From NCBI RefSeq assembly GCF_001696715.1, contig NZ_MBFM01000001.1, positions 591,362-624,418 of the forward strand: DNA of 33,057 bases, read 5' to 3'. Under the pieces are notes generated by a model. The model searched no databases, was not told the origin of the DNA, and saw nothing but the letters and a program-made list of their open reading frames with translations. The stretch is from Thauera phenolivorans (GTDB lineage Bacteria; Pseudomonadota; Gammaproteobacteria; Burkholderiales; Rhodocyclaceae). Below, piece by piece: positions 24,163 to 33,057 of this stretch (within the stretch, counting starts at the first letter, position 1; every line of letters begins with the position of its first letter). A program made the position numbers and the translations under genes.

Positions 24163-26954
24163 GCGATCCGGCCGTACGGGTGGCCGCGGCGGAGGCGGGC
24201 GCCGCCACAGTCGTGCGCCTCGCCGGCCTCAGCCATCGCTATGGCGACATCCTCGCCGCCGACGACCTCGTCCTGGACATCCCCGCCGGATGCATGGTGG
24301 GTCTCATCGGCCCCGACGGGGTCGGCAAGTCGACCTGGCTCGGGCTGATCGCCGGCGCGCGCAGGATCCAGCGCGGCAGCGTCGAGGTGCTCGGCGGCGA
24401 TATGGCCGATGCCCGCCACCGCGCGCGCGTCTGCCCGCGCATCGCCTACATGCCGCAGGGCCTGGGCAAGAACCTCTACCCCACGCTGTCGGTGTTCGAG
24501 AACATCGACTTCTTCGGCCGTCTGTTCGGCCAGTCCGAGGCCGAGCGCAGGCGGCGAATCGACGAGCTGCTCGCCGCCACCGGCATGGCGGCCTTCGCCG
24601 ATCGCCCGGCGAACAAGCTCTCCGGCGGCATGAAGCAGAAGCTCGGCCTGTGCTGCGCGCTGATCCACGACCCCGACCTGCTGATCCTCGACGAGCCCAC
24701 CACCGGCGTGGATCCGCTCTCGCGGCGCCAGTTCTGGCAGCTGATCGCGCGCATCCGCGCCAGCCGCACGGGCATGAGCGTGCTGATCGCCACCGCCTAC
24801 ATGGAAGAGGCGGAAGGCTTCGACTGGCTGGTGGCGGTGGACGCCGGCCGCGTGCTCGCCACCGGCACGCCGGGCGAGCTGCGCGCGCGCGGCGGCACCC
24901 ACACGCTGGAGGAAGCCTTCATCGCGCTGCTGCCCGAGGAGCGCCGGCGCGATCACCACCGCCTCGAGATTCCGCCGATCGAAACCGGCGAAGTGGTGAT
25001 CGAGGCGCGCGGCCTGCAGATGCGCTTCGGCGACTTCGTCGCGGTCGACGACGTCAACCTGGAAGTGCGGCGCGGCGAGATCTTCGGTTTCCTCGGCTCC
25101 AACGGCTGCGGCAAGTCGACCACCATGAAGATGCTCACCGGCCTGCTCGAGCCGAGCGCCGGCGAGGCCCTGCTGCTCGGCCGCAAGCTCGAGGCGAGGA
25201 ACGTCGACACCCGCCGCCGGGTGGGCTACATGTCGCAGTCCTTTTCGCTCTACGGCGAGCTCACGGTGCGGCAGAACCTCGACCTGCACGCCCGCCTGTT
25301 CCACCTGCCCGCGCCCGAGGCGGCGGCGCGCATCACCGACCTCGCCCGCCGCTTCGACCTCGACCCGGTGATGGACGTCCAGCCCGACGCGCTTCCGCTC
25401 GGCATCCGCCAGCGCCTGCAGCTCGCGGTGGCGGTGCTGCACCGGCCCGACGTGCTGATCCTCGACGAACCGACCTCGGGCGTCGACCCGGTGGCGCGCG
25501 ACGGCTTCTGGGAACTGATCGTCGATCTTTCGCGCGGCGACGGGGTGACGATCTTCATCACCACCCACTTCATGAACGAGGCGCAGCGCTGCGACCGCAT
25601 CTCGCTGATGCACGCCGGGCGCATCCTCGCCAGCGACACCCCGGCGGCGATCGCCGCGACGCGCGGCACCGACAGCCTCGAGGAGGCCTTCGTCGCCTAC
25701 CTCGAGGAAGCCAGCGGCAGCGCCGACCAGCCCGCACCGGCCGCGCCCGCCGTGCCCGCAGGCGTCGGTGACGGGGCCGCGCCCAGCGCTCCACGGGAAG
25801 ACGCCGCCCGTCACGCCGAGCGCCTGGCCCGCTTCAGCCTCGCCCGCCTGCTCAGCTTTTCCGCGCGCGAGGCCACCGAGCTGCGCCGCGACCCGGTGCG
25901 CCTGACGCTCGCGCTGCTCGGCAGCCTGGTGCTCATGCTGGTGATGGGCTATGGCATCACGATGGACGTCGAGGACCTGCATTACGCGGTGCTCGACCAC
26001 GATCGCAGCCTCGCCAGCGACAGCTACACCCTGCGCATCGCCGGCTCACGCTACTTCCTCGAACAGCCGCCGCTCGCGAGCCACGCCGACCTCGACGCGC
26101 GCATGCGCGCCGGCAAGCTGGCGATGGCGATCGAGATCCCGCCCGGCTTCGGCCGCGACCTCGCACGCGGCAAGGCGCCGCAGGTCGCGGTGTGGCTCGA
26201 CGGCTCGATGCCGCTGCGTGCCGAGCTCGCGCGCGCCTACGTCGGCGGGGTGCACGCGCAGACGCTCGCCGACGTGATCGCCGAGTCCGGCGCCGGCCCG
26301 CTGCGCGCGCTCGCCAGCGTGGAGCCGCGCTACCGCTACAACCCCGAGTTGCTGAGCTTGGTGGCGATGGTGCCCAAGGTGATCCCGCTGCTGCTGGTCT
26401 TCATCCCCGCCATGCTCACCGCGCTCGGCGTGGTGCGCGAGAAGGAGCTCGGCTCGATCCTCAACGTCTATACCACGCCGGTCACCAAGCTCGAGTTCCT
26501 GGTCGGCAAGCAGCTGCCCTACATCGCCCTGTCGATGTTCAACTTCGCGCTGATGTTCGTGCTCGCGGTCGCGCTGTTCCAGGTGCCGTTCAAGGGCAGC
26601 CTGCCCGCGCTCGCCACCGGCGCGCTGCTCTACGTCACCGCCACCACCGGGCTGGGTCTGCTCGCCTCCACGCTGACCGCCAGCCAGGTCGCCGCGCTCG
26701 CCGGCACCTCGATCGGCACCCTGCTGCCCGCGATCCAGTTCTCCGGACTGATGGATCCGGTATCCTCGCTCGAGGGCGGCGGCTACTGGATCGGCGCCAT
26801 CTACCCCACGACCCATTTCCTCACCATCGCCAGCGGCACCTTCTCGAAGGCGCTCGGCTTCGCCGAACTGGGGAGCGCATTCATGCCGCTGGCGCTCGCG
26901 ATCCCGGTGCTGACCTTTCTGTCGGCGCTGCTGCTTAAGAAGCAGGCGAAGTGA
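24159..26954 (+). CDS. RbbA-like ABC transporter: two ATPase domains fused to an ABC-2 permease
   Basis: The 931-residue protein contains NBD1 (Walker [10 protein letters not shown] about residue 51, signature [11 protein letters not shown], Walker [14 protein letters not shown]), NBD2 (Walker [10 protein letters not shown] about 313, signature [11 protein letters not shown], Walker [14 protein letters not shown]), a low-complexity linker near 525-545, and an ABC-2 membrane domain (about 565-931, with [15 protein letters not shown] late). This matches the RbbA/YhiH layout. GTG 24159 is chosen because AGGTGAGG lies upstream; the frame is open to 24129. NBD1 has T-A-Y rather than T-H-x near the switch histidine ([10 protein letters not shown]), suggesting one weak ATP site. 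E. coli RbbA is ribosome-associated; here the hlyD and yhhJ neighbours point to export. Confidence 0.93.
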   Translation: MSDPAVRVAAAEAGAATVVRLAGLSHRYGDILAADDLVLDIPAGCMVGLIGPDGVGKSTWLGLIAGARRIQRGSVEVLGGDMADARHRARVCPRIAYMPQGLGKNLYPTLSVFENIDFFGRLFGQSEAERRRRIDELLAATGMAAFADRPANKLSGGMKQKLGLCCALIHDPDLLILDEPTTGVDPLSRRQFWQLIARIRASRTGMSVLIATAYMEEAEGFDWLVAVDAGRVLATGTPGELRARGGTHTLEEAFIALLPEERRRDHHRLEIPPIETGEVVIEARGLQMRFGDFVAVDDVNLEVRRGEIFGFLGSNGCGKSTTMKMLTGLLEPSAGEALLLGRKLEARNVDTRRRVGYMSQSFSLYGELTVRQNLDLHARLFHLPAPEAAARITDLARRFDLDPVMDVQPDALPLGIRQRLQLAVAVLHRPDVLILDEPTSGVDPVARDGFWELIVDLSRGDGVTIFITTHFMNEAQRCDRISLMHAGRILASDTPAAIAATRGTDSLEEAFVAYLEEASGSADQPAPAAPAVPAGVGDGAAPSAPREDAARHAERLARFSLARLLSFSAREATELRRDPVRLTLALLGSLVLMLVMGYGITMDVEDLHYAVLDHDRSLASDSYTLRIAGSRYFLEQPPLASHADLDARMRAGKLAMAIEIPPGFGRDLARGKAPQVAVWLDGSMPLRAELARAYVGGVHAQTLADVIAESGAGPLRALASVEPRYRYNPELLSLVAMVPKVIPLLLVFIPAMLTALGVVREKELGSILNVYTTPVTKLEFLVGKQLPYIALSMFNFALMFVLAVALFQVPFKGSLPALATGALLYVTATTGLGLLASTLTASQVAALAGTSIGTLLPAIQFSGLMDPVSSLEGGGYWIGAIYPTTHFLTIASGTFSKALGFAELGSAFMPLALAIPVLTFLSALLLKKQAK

Positions 26955-26965
26955 GGCAAGGCACG

Positions 26966-28102
26966 ATGGCGAACGGCTCGACCCTCCTGCGCAACACCTG
27001 GAACCTCGGCCTCAAGGAATTCCGCAGCCTGTCGCGCGACATGGCGCTGATGTTCCTGATCGTGTTCATGTTCAGCGCCTCGATCTACGCTGACGCGCGC
27101 GCGAAGCCCGAGAGCCTCAACCGCGCCTCGATCGCGGTGGTCGACGAGGACCGCTCGCAGCTGTCGACCCGCATCGTCGCCGCGCTGCAGCCGCCGCAGT
27201 TCATCCCGCCCGAACACGTCGGCCTCGCCGACATGGACCGCGGCATGGACGCCGGGCTGCACACCTTCGTGCTCGACATTCCGCCCGATTTCGAGCGCGA
27301 CGTGCTCGCCGGCCGCAGCCCGGCGCTGCAGCTCAACGTCGACGCCACGCGCCAGAGCCAGGCACAGACCGGCACCGGCTATATCCAGAACATCATCGAC
27401 GACGAAGTGCGCGCGTTCGTGCAGCGGGTGCGGACCCCGGCGCCGCAGCCGGTGGAGCTGGTGCCGCGCGCGATGTTCAACCCGAACCTCAACGCGAGCT
27501 GGTTCGCCGCGATCAACGCGATCATCAACAACGTGACCATGCTCGGCATCCTGCTCACCGGCGCGGCGCTGATCCGCGAGCGCGAGCACGGCACGATCGA
27601 ACACCTGCTGGTGATGCCGGTCACACCTTTCGAGATCATGATGTCGAAGGTCTGGTCGATGGGGGTGGTGGTACTGCTGGCGTCGTCCTTCTCGCTGCAG
27701 GTGATGGTCAAGGGGGTGCTCGGCATCGCCGTGGCCGGCTCGGCGCTGCTGTTCGGCGCCGGCACCCTGCTCTATCTCTTCGCCGCGGCCTCGATCGGCA
27801 TCTACATGGGCACGATCGCGCGCAGCATGCCGCAGTTCGGGCTGATGTCGATTCTCGTGCTGCTGCCGCTGCAGATCCTGTCAGGCGGGGTGACCCCGCG
27901 TGAAAGCATGCCCGAGACGATCCAGTACCTGATGTCGCTCGCGCCGACCACCCACTACGTGTCGCTCGCCCAAGCCATCCTGTTCCGCAACGCCGGCCCC
28001 GACCTGGTGTGGCCGGCGTTCCTAATGGTCGCCGCCATCGGCGTCGCCTTCTTCTATCTCGCCCTTCACCGCCTGCGCCGTACGATCGGCACGATGCAAT
28101 GA
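26966..28102 (+). CDS. YhhJ-like ABC-2 permease
   Basis: The 378-residue inner-membrane protein has an N-terminal helix (MALMFLIVFMFSASIYADA), a large periplasmic domain (about residues 45-170) and five C-terminal helices with the ABC-2 signature LIREREHGTIEHLLVMPVTP and LQILSGGVTPRESMPE. ATG 26966, with AAGG upstream, is preferred over GTG 26951, which would overlap the rbbA-like stop. It should pair with the permease half of the preceding protein to form the channel of the exporter, with the HlyD protein as periplasmic partner. The substrate is unknown; a drug or lipid-like compound is plausible. Confidence 0.92.
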   Translation: MANGSTLLRNTWNLGLKEFRSLSRDMALMFLIVFMFSASIYADARAKPESLNRASIAVVDEDRSQLSTRIVAALQPPQFIPPEHVGLADMDRGMDAGLHTFVLDIPPDFERDVLAGRSPALQLNVDATRQSQAQTGTGYIQNIIDDEVRAFVQRVRTPAPQPVELVPRAMFNPNLNASWFAAINAIINNVTMLGILLTGAALIREREHGTIEHLLVMPVTPFEIMMSKVWSMGVVVLLASSFSLQVMVKGVLGIAVAGSALLFGAGTLLYLFAAASIGIYMGTIARSMPQFGLMSILVLLPLQILSGGVTPRESMPETIQYLMSLAPTTHYVSLAQAILFRNAGPDLVWPAFLMVAAIGVAFFYLALHRLRRTIGTMQ

Positions 28103-28139
28103 GCGGAAGTACCCAAGCGCCGATCACTGGAGCCAAGAC

Positions 28140-29948
28140 GTGACGACCCGACCCTCCACCCCGCCAGCGAAAACGAAGGTCACGACACGTCCTGTCCGTG
28201 CGGACGATGCGCCCGACAGCGTCCCGCTGCCCGCACGCAACCCGCTCGACCTCAAGGTGCACGCCGCGCTCGCGCGCGCGACCGCTTCGGTGTCGCCGAT
28301 GTCGCTGCTGCTGGCGACGATCGACTGGGCCGGCCATCTCGCCGGCGCGCCCGGCAAGCGTCAGGAACTGGTCGCGCTCGCACTCGAGAACGCCCGTCGC
28401 CTGAGCAACTATGCGCGCGACCTCGCCTTCGCCCCGCCAGACTGCCCGCCGGCGGAGTGCGTCGAGGCCCCCGCGCAGGACCGACGCTTCCAGGGCGAGG
28501 CCTGGCACCGCTGGCCCTTCAACCTGATGCACCAGTCCTTCCTGCTCACCCAGCAGTGGTGGGACGCCGCCACCCGCGGCGTGCCCGGCGTCTCCAGGCA
28601 CCACGAGCAGGTGGTCGCCTTCACCGCGCGCCAGCTGCTCGACGTGTTCTCGCCGGGCAACTACCTGCCCACCAACCCGGTGGTGCTCGAGCACACGATC
28701 CGCAGCGGCGGGCGCAACCTGCTGCGCGGCATGGTGCACGCTGTGGAGGATGCCGAACGCTCGATCACCGGCCAGCCGCCGGCCGGCACCGAGAACTTCG
28801 TCGTCGGCCGCGACGTCGCCGCGACCCCCGGCAAGGTCGTGCTGCGCAACCGGGTGATGGAGCTGATCCAGTACGCGCCCAGCACCCCCACGGTGCGGCC
28901 CGAGCCGGTGCTGATCGTGCCGGCGTGGATCATGAAGTACTACATCCTCGACCTCTCGCCGCACAACTCGCTGATCCGCTATCTGGTCGACCAGGGCCAC
29001 ACCGTGTTCTGCATCTCGTGGAAGAACCCGGGCGAGGCCGAGCGCGACCTCGGCATGGACGACTATGTGCACCAGGGCTTCCTCGAGGCGCTCGCGGCGG
29101 TCAACACGATCGTCCCCGGCGAGCGCGTGCATGCCACCGGTTACTGCCTCGGCGGCACCCTGCTCGCGATCGCCGCGGCGGCGATGGAGCGCGACGGCGA
29201 CGAGCGTCTCGCCTCGCTGACGATGTTCACCGCGCAGACCGACTTCACCGAGCCGGGGGAGCTGGCGCTGTTCATCGACGAGAGCGAGGTCAGTCTGCTC
29301 GAGGCGCAGATGGCCGAGACCGGCTACCTCACCGCGGGCCAGATGGCGGGCGCCTTCCAGATCCTGCGCTCGAACGACCTGCTGTGGTCGCGCATGGTCG
29401 GCGAATACCTGATGGGCGAGCGCGCGCCGATGATCGACCTGATGGCCTGGAACGCCGACGCCACCCGCATGCCGGCGCGCATGCACGGCGAATACCTGCG
29501 GCGCCTGTTCCTCAACGACGACCTCAGCGAGGGCCGCTACCGGGTCGCCGGCCGCCCGGTGTCGCTCGGCGACCTCGACGCCCCGGTGTTCTGCGTCGCC
29601 ACCCTCACCGACCACGTCGCGCCCTGGCACTCGGTGTACAAGCTGCACTATCTGACGCCCACCGAGATCACCTTCGTGCTCACCAGCGGCGGCCACAACG
29701 CCGGCATCGTCAGCGAGCCCGGACGGCCGCGGCGCCATTTCCAGATCCTGACCCGCCCCGCGGGCGACAACTACGTGCCGCCCGACGACTGGCTCGAGCG
29801 CGCGCCGCGCGAGGACGGCTCGTGGTGGCCGGCCTGGGTCGCCTGGCTGCAGGCCCGCTCCGGCGCCCCGGTCGCGCCGCCCGCGATCGGCGCGGAAGAT
29901 TATCCGCCGCTGGGCGACGCGCCCGGCGACTACGTCATGGAGAAGTGA
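28140..29948 (+). CDS. phaC: Polyhydroxyalkanoate synthase (PhaC-like)
   Basis: The 602-residue protein polymerises (R)-3-hydroxyacyl-CoA into PHA granules in the cytosol. The alpha/beta-hydrolase triad is visible: nucleophile C336 in the lipase-like box GYCLGG, D491 in LTDHVAPW, and H519 in GGHNAGIV. The PhaC N-terminal domain contains NPVVLEHTIRSGGRNLLRGM. Length (about 590-600) fits a class I enzyme for short-chain monomers. Translation begins at GTG 28140, with GGAG upstream. It starts 37 bp after the yhhJ-like gene but is probably functionally independent. A phasin gene follows 43 bp downstream. Confidence 0.94.
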   Translation: MTTRPSTPPAKTKVTTRPVRADDAPDSVPLPARNPLDLKVHAALARATASVSPMSLLLATIDWAGHLAGAPGKRQELVALALENARRLSNYARDLAFAPPDCPPAECVEAPAQDRRFQGEAWHRWPFNLMHQSFLLTQQWWDAATRGVPGVSRHHEQVVAFTARQLLDVFSPGNYLPTNPVVLEHTIRSGGRNLLRGMVHAVEDAERSITGQPPAGTENFVVGRDVAATPGKVVLRNRVMELIQYAPSTPTVRPEPVLIVPAWIMKYYILDLSPHNSLIRYLVDQGHTVFCISWKNPGEAERDLGMDDYVHQGFLEALAAVNTIVPGERVHATGYCLGGTLLAIAAAAMERDGDERLASLTMFTAQTDFTEPGELALFIDESEVSLLEAQMAETGYLTAGQMAGAFQILRSNDLLWSRMVGEYLMGERAPMIDLMAWNADATRMPARMHGEYLRRLFLNDDLSEGRYRVAGRPVSLGDLDAPVFCVATLTDHVAPWHSVYKLHYLTPTEITFVLTSGGHNAGIVSEPGRPRRHFQILTRPAGDNYVPPDDWLERAPREDGSWWPAWVAWLQARSGAPVAPPAIGAEDYPPLGDAPGDYVMEK

Positions 29949-29991
29949 GCCCCGCCCCGGTCGCGCCCGTCCCCCTGCAATGGAGTTCCCG

Positions 29992-30513
29992 ATGAATCTC
30001 GATCCCCAATCCCTGCTCGCCCTGCACAAGGTCAACCTGCAGTTCCACTTCCGCGTGTCCGAGCTGATGCGCGACAACGGCCTGCAATGGGCGGGCGCAC
30101 TGCGCGACTCGCTCGAGGCCTGCAACGCCGAAATCGAGCTCGCCACCACCCGGGTGCTCGATGCCGGCGACTGGAAGGCGGTCGGCTTCGTCGCCGGCGA
30201 CGCCTACTGGTCCGCGCTGCAGCATCAGACGCGGGCGCTGCAGCGCTTTGCCGAAACCGTGGTCGCTACCCAGACCGGCTTCGCTACCGCGCTGCAGGAG
30301 GCGATCACGACCTGGCAGAAAGAGGCCGCGCTCGCGCTGCGCAAAGGCGCCGGCGCGATGCCATTGAGCGGCCTGCTGGAGGCGCTGATCGAGCCGGTCA
30401 CGGATGCCGCGGCGCAGCCCGCCGCCGCAGGGGCGGCCCCGGCGGCGGTGGCTCGGACGCCCGCCCCTGCGCCCGCGCGCCGGCGCAAGCCGGCCGCCCC
30501 GCGCAGCCGCTGA
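29992..30513 (+). CDS. Phasin (PHA granule-associated protein)
   Basis: The 173-residue protein is mostly amphipathic helix (about residues 5-130), without signal or membrane segments, typical of phasins that coat PHA granules and control their number and size. The last 40 residues are alanine/proline-rich and end in a basic tail (PAPARRRKPAAPRSR), reminiscent of the histone-like tails of PhaF-type phasins and possibly DNA-binding. ATG 29992 has GGAG upstream and is preferred to ATG 29980. It follows phaC directly, which supports the call. Confidence 0.86.
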   Translation: MNLDPQSLLALHKVNLQFHFRVSELMRDNGLQWAGALRDSLEACNAEIELATTRVLDAGDWKAVGFVAGDAYWSALQHQTRALQRFAETVVATQTGFATALQEAITTWQKEAALALRKGAGAMPLSGLLEALIEPVTDAAAQPAAAGAAPAAVARTPAPAPARRRKPAAPRSR

Positions 30514-30563
30514 ACCCCTCCTCAAGCGCCTGCAACGGCGCCGCCCCGCAGCACGCGCCGGCC

Positions 30564-31670
30564 TCAGTCAGGGCGTTCTAGGTCGGCGACCACCGCGGCG
30601 AGAAAACGCCCCGCCTCGCCGCCGGTCACCACCCGGTGGTCGAAGGTCAGGCTCAGCGGCAGCACCCGGCGCACCGCCGGCGCGCCGTCGACCGGGCGCA
30701 CCTGCTCGTGGATGCGGCCGGCGCCGAGGATCGCCACCGTCGGCGGCACCACGATCGGCGCCGCGTACTTGCCCGAGATCATGCCGAAGTTCGACAGCGT
30801 GATGGTGTTGCCGCGCAGCTCCTCGGGCGGCAGCTTGCGCGCGGCGATGTCGGCCCGCATGCGATCGAGCCCGCGGCGCAGGTCGGCGGCGTCGCGACTG
30901 GCGACGTCGCGCAGCACCGGCACGAACAGGCCCTCGGCGAGATCGACCGCGATGCCGACATCGACCCGCTCGAGCAGCCGGCGCGCCATCGTGTGGCTCT
31001 CGTACCAGGCGTTGAGCGCCGGCTCGGCCCGGCAGCCGGCCACCAGCGCGCGCACCAGGCGGATGGTGACGTCGGCGTCGGCCGCCCAGGCGTCGATGTC
31101 GGCGTCGTCCATCACCGTCGCCGCCGCCACCTCGCCCTGCGCCAGCGCCATGTTCTGCGCCATCGCCCGCCGCACGCCGCGCAGCCGCTCGGGCGGGCCG
31201 AGCTCGGCGAGGATCTTCGCCACCCGCTCGACGTCGGCCGCGGTGATCACCCCCTCCGCCCCCGAGGGCGTCACCATCGTCAGATCGACCTCGAGCCGGC
31301 GGGCCAGCGCGCGCACCGCCGGCGTGGCCTTGATCGCCGCTGCCGGACGGCCGCCGACCGCCGCCGGCGCCTCCTGCTGCAGGGTGTCGCCCACCTTGAC
31401 CTCGCCCACCACCGTGCCGGTATCGGCTTCGCCCGCGCCGCCCTCGAAGCCGACCAGCGGCGCGCCCACATGCACGATCTGCCCCGCCTGGCAGAACAGC
31501 CTCGCGATCCGCCCCGCCTCGGGCGAGGGGATGTCGACGATCGCCTTCGCCGTTTCCACCGACACCAGCGGCGCGTCGGCCGCGATCTCGTCGCCCGGCT
31601 GGACGTGCCACTCGACGATCTCCGCCTCCTGCAGGCCCTCGCCCAGGTCGGGCAGCTTGAAGATCTTCAT
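30564..31670 (-). CDS. 2-oxoacid dehydrogenase E2, dihydrolipoyl acyltransferase
   Basis: The 368-residue E2 has one lipoyl domain (1-80, lipoyl lysine K42 in VETAKAIVDIPS), a linker, a peripheral-subunit-binding domain (about 112-150, ATPAVRALARRLEVDL) and a catalytic domain (about 155-368). In the active-site motif the usual HxxxDG is here H345-R-V-V-T-G, with threonine in place of the aspartate; I recall relatives with this variant, so it may still be active. It should transfer an acyl group from E1 to CoA. The ATG overlaps the E1 beta stop by one base (TGATG). No E3 gene follows in the window; a phasin gene converges, with 50 bp between. Confidence 0.92.
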   Translation of the reverse strand: MKIFKLPDLGEGLQEAEIVEWHVQPGDEIAADAPLVSVETAKAIVDIPSPEAGRIARLFCQAGQIVHVGAPLVGFEGGAGEADTGTVVGEVKVGDTLQQEAPAAVGGRPAAAIKATPAVRALARRLEVDLTMVTPSGAEGVITAADVERVAKILAELGPPERLRGVRRAMAQNMALAQGEVAAATVMDDADIDAWAADADVTIRLVRALVAGCRAEPALNAWYESHTMARRLLERVDVGIAVDLAEGLFVPVLRDVASRDAADLRRGLDRMRADIAARKLPPEELRGNTITLSNFGMISGKYAAPIVVPPTVAILGAGRIHEQVRPVDGAPAVRRVLPLSLTFDHRVVTGGEAGRFLAAVVADLERPD

Positions 31671-32650
31671 CACGATCCCTCCAGGGTGCGCCGCGCCGCG
31701 GCGACGATGCGCGCCACGCTCGGCAGGTGCTGGTACTCGAGCCGCGCCAGCGGCACCACGATGTCGTAGCCGGTGACGCGCTGCACCGGCGCGAGCAGCG
31801 AATACAGGCCCTCTTCGGCCAGCCCCGCGGCGATCTCGGCGCCCAGCCCGCCGCTGCGACAGGCCTCGTGCACGATCACGCAGCGCCCGGTGCGCGCCAC
31901 CGACTCGAGGATGGTCGGCATGTCGAGCGGTTTGAGGGTGGCGACGTCGATGACCTCGGCCGACACCCCCTCCGCGGCGAGCAGGTCGGCCGCGGCCTGG
32001 GTTTCCTGCAGCATCGCGCCCCAGCTCACCAGGGTGACGTCGCTGCCCGGCCGCAGGGTGAAGCAGACGTCGAGCGGCAGGGCTTCGCCGTCGTCGGCCA
32101 CCTCCTGCTTGAACAGGCGGTAGAGCCGGGTCGGCTCGAGGAAGACCACCGGGTCGGGATCGCGGATCGCCGCCAGCAGCAGGCCGTAGGCGCGCGCCGG
32201 CGACGACGGCACCACCACCCGCAAGCCGGGCACGTGGGCGAGCATCGCCTCCGGGCTCTCGGAGTGGTGCTCGGGGGCGTGAATGCCACCGCCCGAGGGC
32301 GAACGCAGCACCAGCGGACAGCTCAGCCGGCCGCGCGTGCGATGGCGCAGCCGCGAGGCATGATTGACGAGATGATCGAAGGCCGGATAGATGAAGCCCG
32401 AGAACTGGATCTCCGCCACCGGCCTGAGGCCCATCGAGGCCATGCCGATCGCGGTGCCCACGATCGCGGTCTCCGCCAGCGGGGTGTCGAGCACCCGCTC
32501 GGCGCCGAAGCGCTGCTGCAGACCGACGGTGGCGCGAAACACCCCGCCGTTGACGCCGATGTCCTGGCCCAGCAGCAGCACCGAGACGTCGCGCGCCATC
32601 TCTCGAGCGAGCGCGCAATTCACCGCTTCCACCAGGTTCAGCTCAGCCAT
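31670..32650 (-). CDS. 2-oxoacid dehydrogenase E1 beta subunit
   Basis: The 326-residue E1 beta pairs with the E1 alpha encoded just upstream (8-bp overlap) to form the thiamin-diphosphate decarboxylase of a pyruvate or branched-chain 2-oxoacid dehydrogenase complex. Visible motifs: LLLGQDIGVNGGVF, LDTPLAETAIVGTAIGMA (with the glutamate that activates the cofactor), GGGIHAPEHHSESPEA and the late LKPLDMPTILESVARTGR. Length (about 325) fits. Substrate cannot be set from sequence; a role with pyruvate or branched-chain keto acids is plausible. Confidence 0.93.
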   Translation of the reverse strand: MAELNLVEAVNCALAREMARDVSVLLLGQDIGVNGGVFRATVGLQQRFGAERVLDTPLAETAIVGTAIGMASMGLRPVAEIQFSGFIYPAFDHLVNHASRLRHRTRGRLSCPLVLRSPSGGGIHAPEHHSESPEAMLAHVPGLRVVVPSSPARAYGLLLAAIRDPDPVVFLEPTRLYRLFKQEVADDGEALPLDVCFTLRPGSDVTLVSWGAMLQETQAAADLLAAEGVSAEVIDVATLKPLDMPTILESVARTGRCVIVHEACRSGGLGAEIAAGLAEEGLYSLLAPVQRVTGYDIVVPLARLEYQHLPSVARIVAAARRTLEGS

Positions 32651-33057
32651 GCTCGCCTCCTTGCACGGGTGCGAAACGCAGCGCCTCGGCGCGCTGCGCC
32701 TGCAGCGCGGACGGCAGCGCGGCGTAGAGGTGATCGAACATCGCCGCGGTGTCCGGCGGCGGCGTGGCGAGATAGGTCTCCACCGCGGCAGCGACCGCCT
32801 CGTTGCATTCGCGCGCGAGCGCCTCTTCGTTGTCCTTGTCCCACGCGCCCAGCCGTGCGAGGTAGTTGCGCAGGCGCAGCACCGGCTCCTCGTGCCAGTA
32901 CGCCTGCACCGTCTCGGGGTCGCGGTAGCGGCTGGCGTCGTCGGCGGTGGTGTGGTCGCCGAGACGGTAGGTGAGCGCCTCGATCAGCGTCGGGCCGCCG
33001 CCGGCGCGCGCCCTGTCGAGCGCCTCTCGTGCGGCCTGATGCACCGCCACGATGTCG
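32643..33057 (-). CDS. 2-oxoacid dehydrogenase E1 alpha subunit, 3' part
   Basis: The gene continues beyond the right edge; about 137 C-terminal residues are visible. IEALTYRLGDHTTADDASRYR is the conserved phosphorylation-loop region that in relatives contacts the cofactor, followed by RDPETVQAYWHEEPVLRLRNYL. It overlaps the E1 beta start by 8 bp and should be the first of E1 alpha, E1 beta, E2. The loop form (LGDHTTADDASRYR) is closer to bacterial two-subunit pyruvate/branched-chain types than to acetoin types. Confidence 0.92.
   Translation of the reverse strand, partial: DIVAVHQAAREALDRARAGGGPTLIEALTYRLGDHTTADDASRYRDPETVQAYWHEEPVLRLRNYLARLGAWDKDNEEALARECNEAVAAAVETYLATPPPDTAAMFDHLYAALPSALQAQRAEALRFAPVQGGEHG

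Noticed and set aside
27708-30149. 813-codon minus-strand frame opposite the PHA synthase
   Set aside because: Compositional shadow without domains; the + strand protein has the full catalytic triad.

Overview
The window is a GC-rich, densely coded stretch of bacterial chromosome. It has about 24 complete genes plus fragments at both edges. Gene content (cyanide-insensitive-type bd oxidase, PHA synthase with phasin, a DUF5924/DUF2914 membrane protein, a TetR-led Mla/Pqi-type lipid transporter, and an archaeal-type nucleoside phosphorylase paired with a PRPP synthase) and codon use suggest a betaproteobacterium, probably Rhodocyclales (Thauera/Azoarcus-like). That placement is inference. I saw no rRNA, tRNA, CRISPR array, insertion sequence or prophage gene.

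Left part (1-9.4 kb): an acyl-CoA synthetase and a multi-span permease run on +, ending at a strong intrinsic terminator. Facing them on the minus strand is a block read in the order adenylate cyclase-FHA protein, periplasmic adaptor, 72-residue protein, RND pump, DUF411 metal-site protein. Next (9.5-12 kb, minus) come an AMP/thymidine phosphorylase-like enzyme and a PRPP synthase-like enzyme overlapping at TGATG. They look like a ribose-phosphate/nucleotide salvage pair.

Middle (12.1-18.4 kb): a YegD-like Hsp70 ATPase (+) converges with a DUF5924 membrane protein (-). The cioA-cioB-DUF2474 oxidase operon, a small membrane protein and a TetR regulator follow, all on minus.

18.5-28.1 kb: a five-gene minus operon, tetR - STAS-MlaE - MlaF - MlaD - PqiC-like lipoprotein, is held together by start/stop overlaps or near-abutting genes. 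It is predicted to move lipids between the inner and outer membranes. Divergent from it is hlyD - rbbA-like - yhhJ-like, a tripartite ABC-2 exporter. The 306-bp divergent gap holds a candidate promoter/operator that may let one TetR control both sides. A second, clearly related TetR lies downstream of the lipid operon.

Right part (28.1-33 kb): a PHA synthase and a phasin (+) face a 2-oxoacid dehydrogenase operon on minus (E1 alpha cut by the window edge, E1 beta, E2). The acyl-CoA synthetase, PHA and dehydrogenase genes together suggest a carbon-storing, acid-degrading heterotroph. I did not find one clear-cut new system. The most promising leads are the phosphorylase/PRPP-synthase pair, the cyclase-FHA protein in an efflux operon, and the twin TetR regulators around the lipid-transport and exporter operons.
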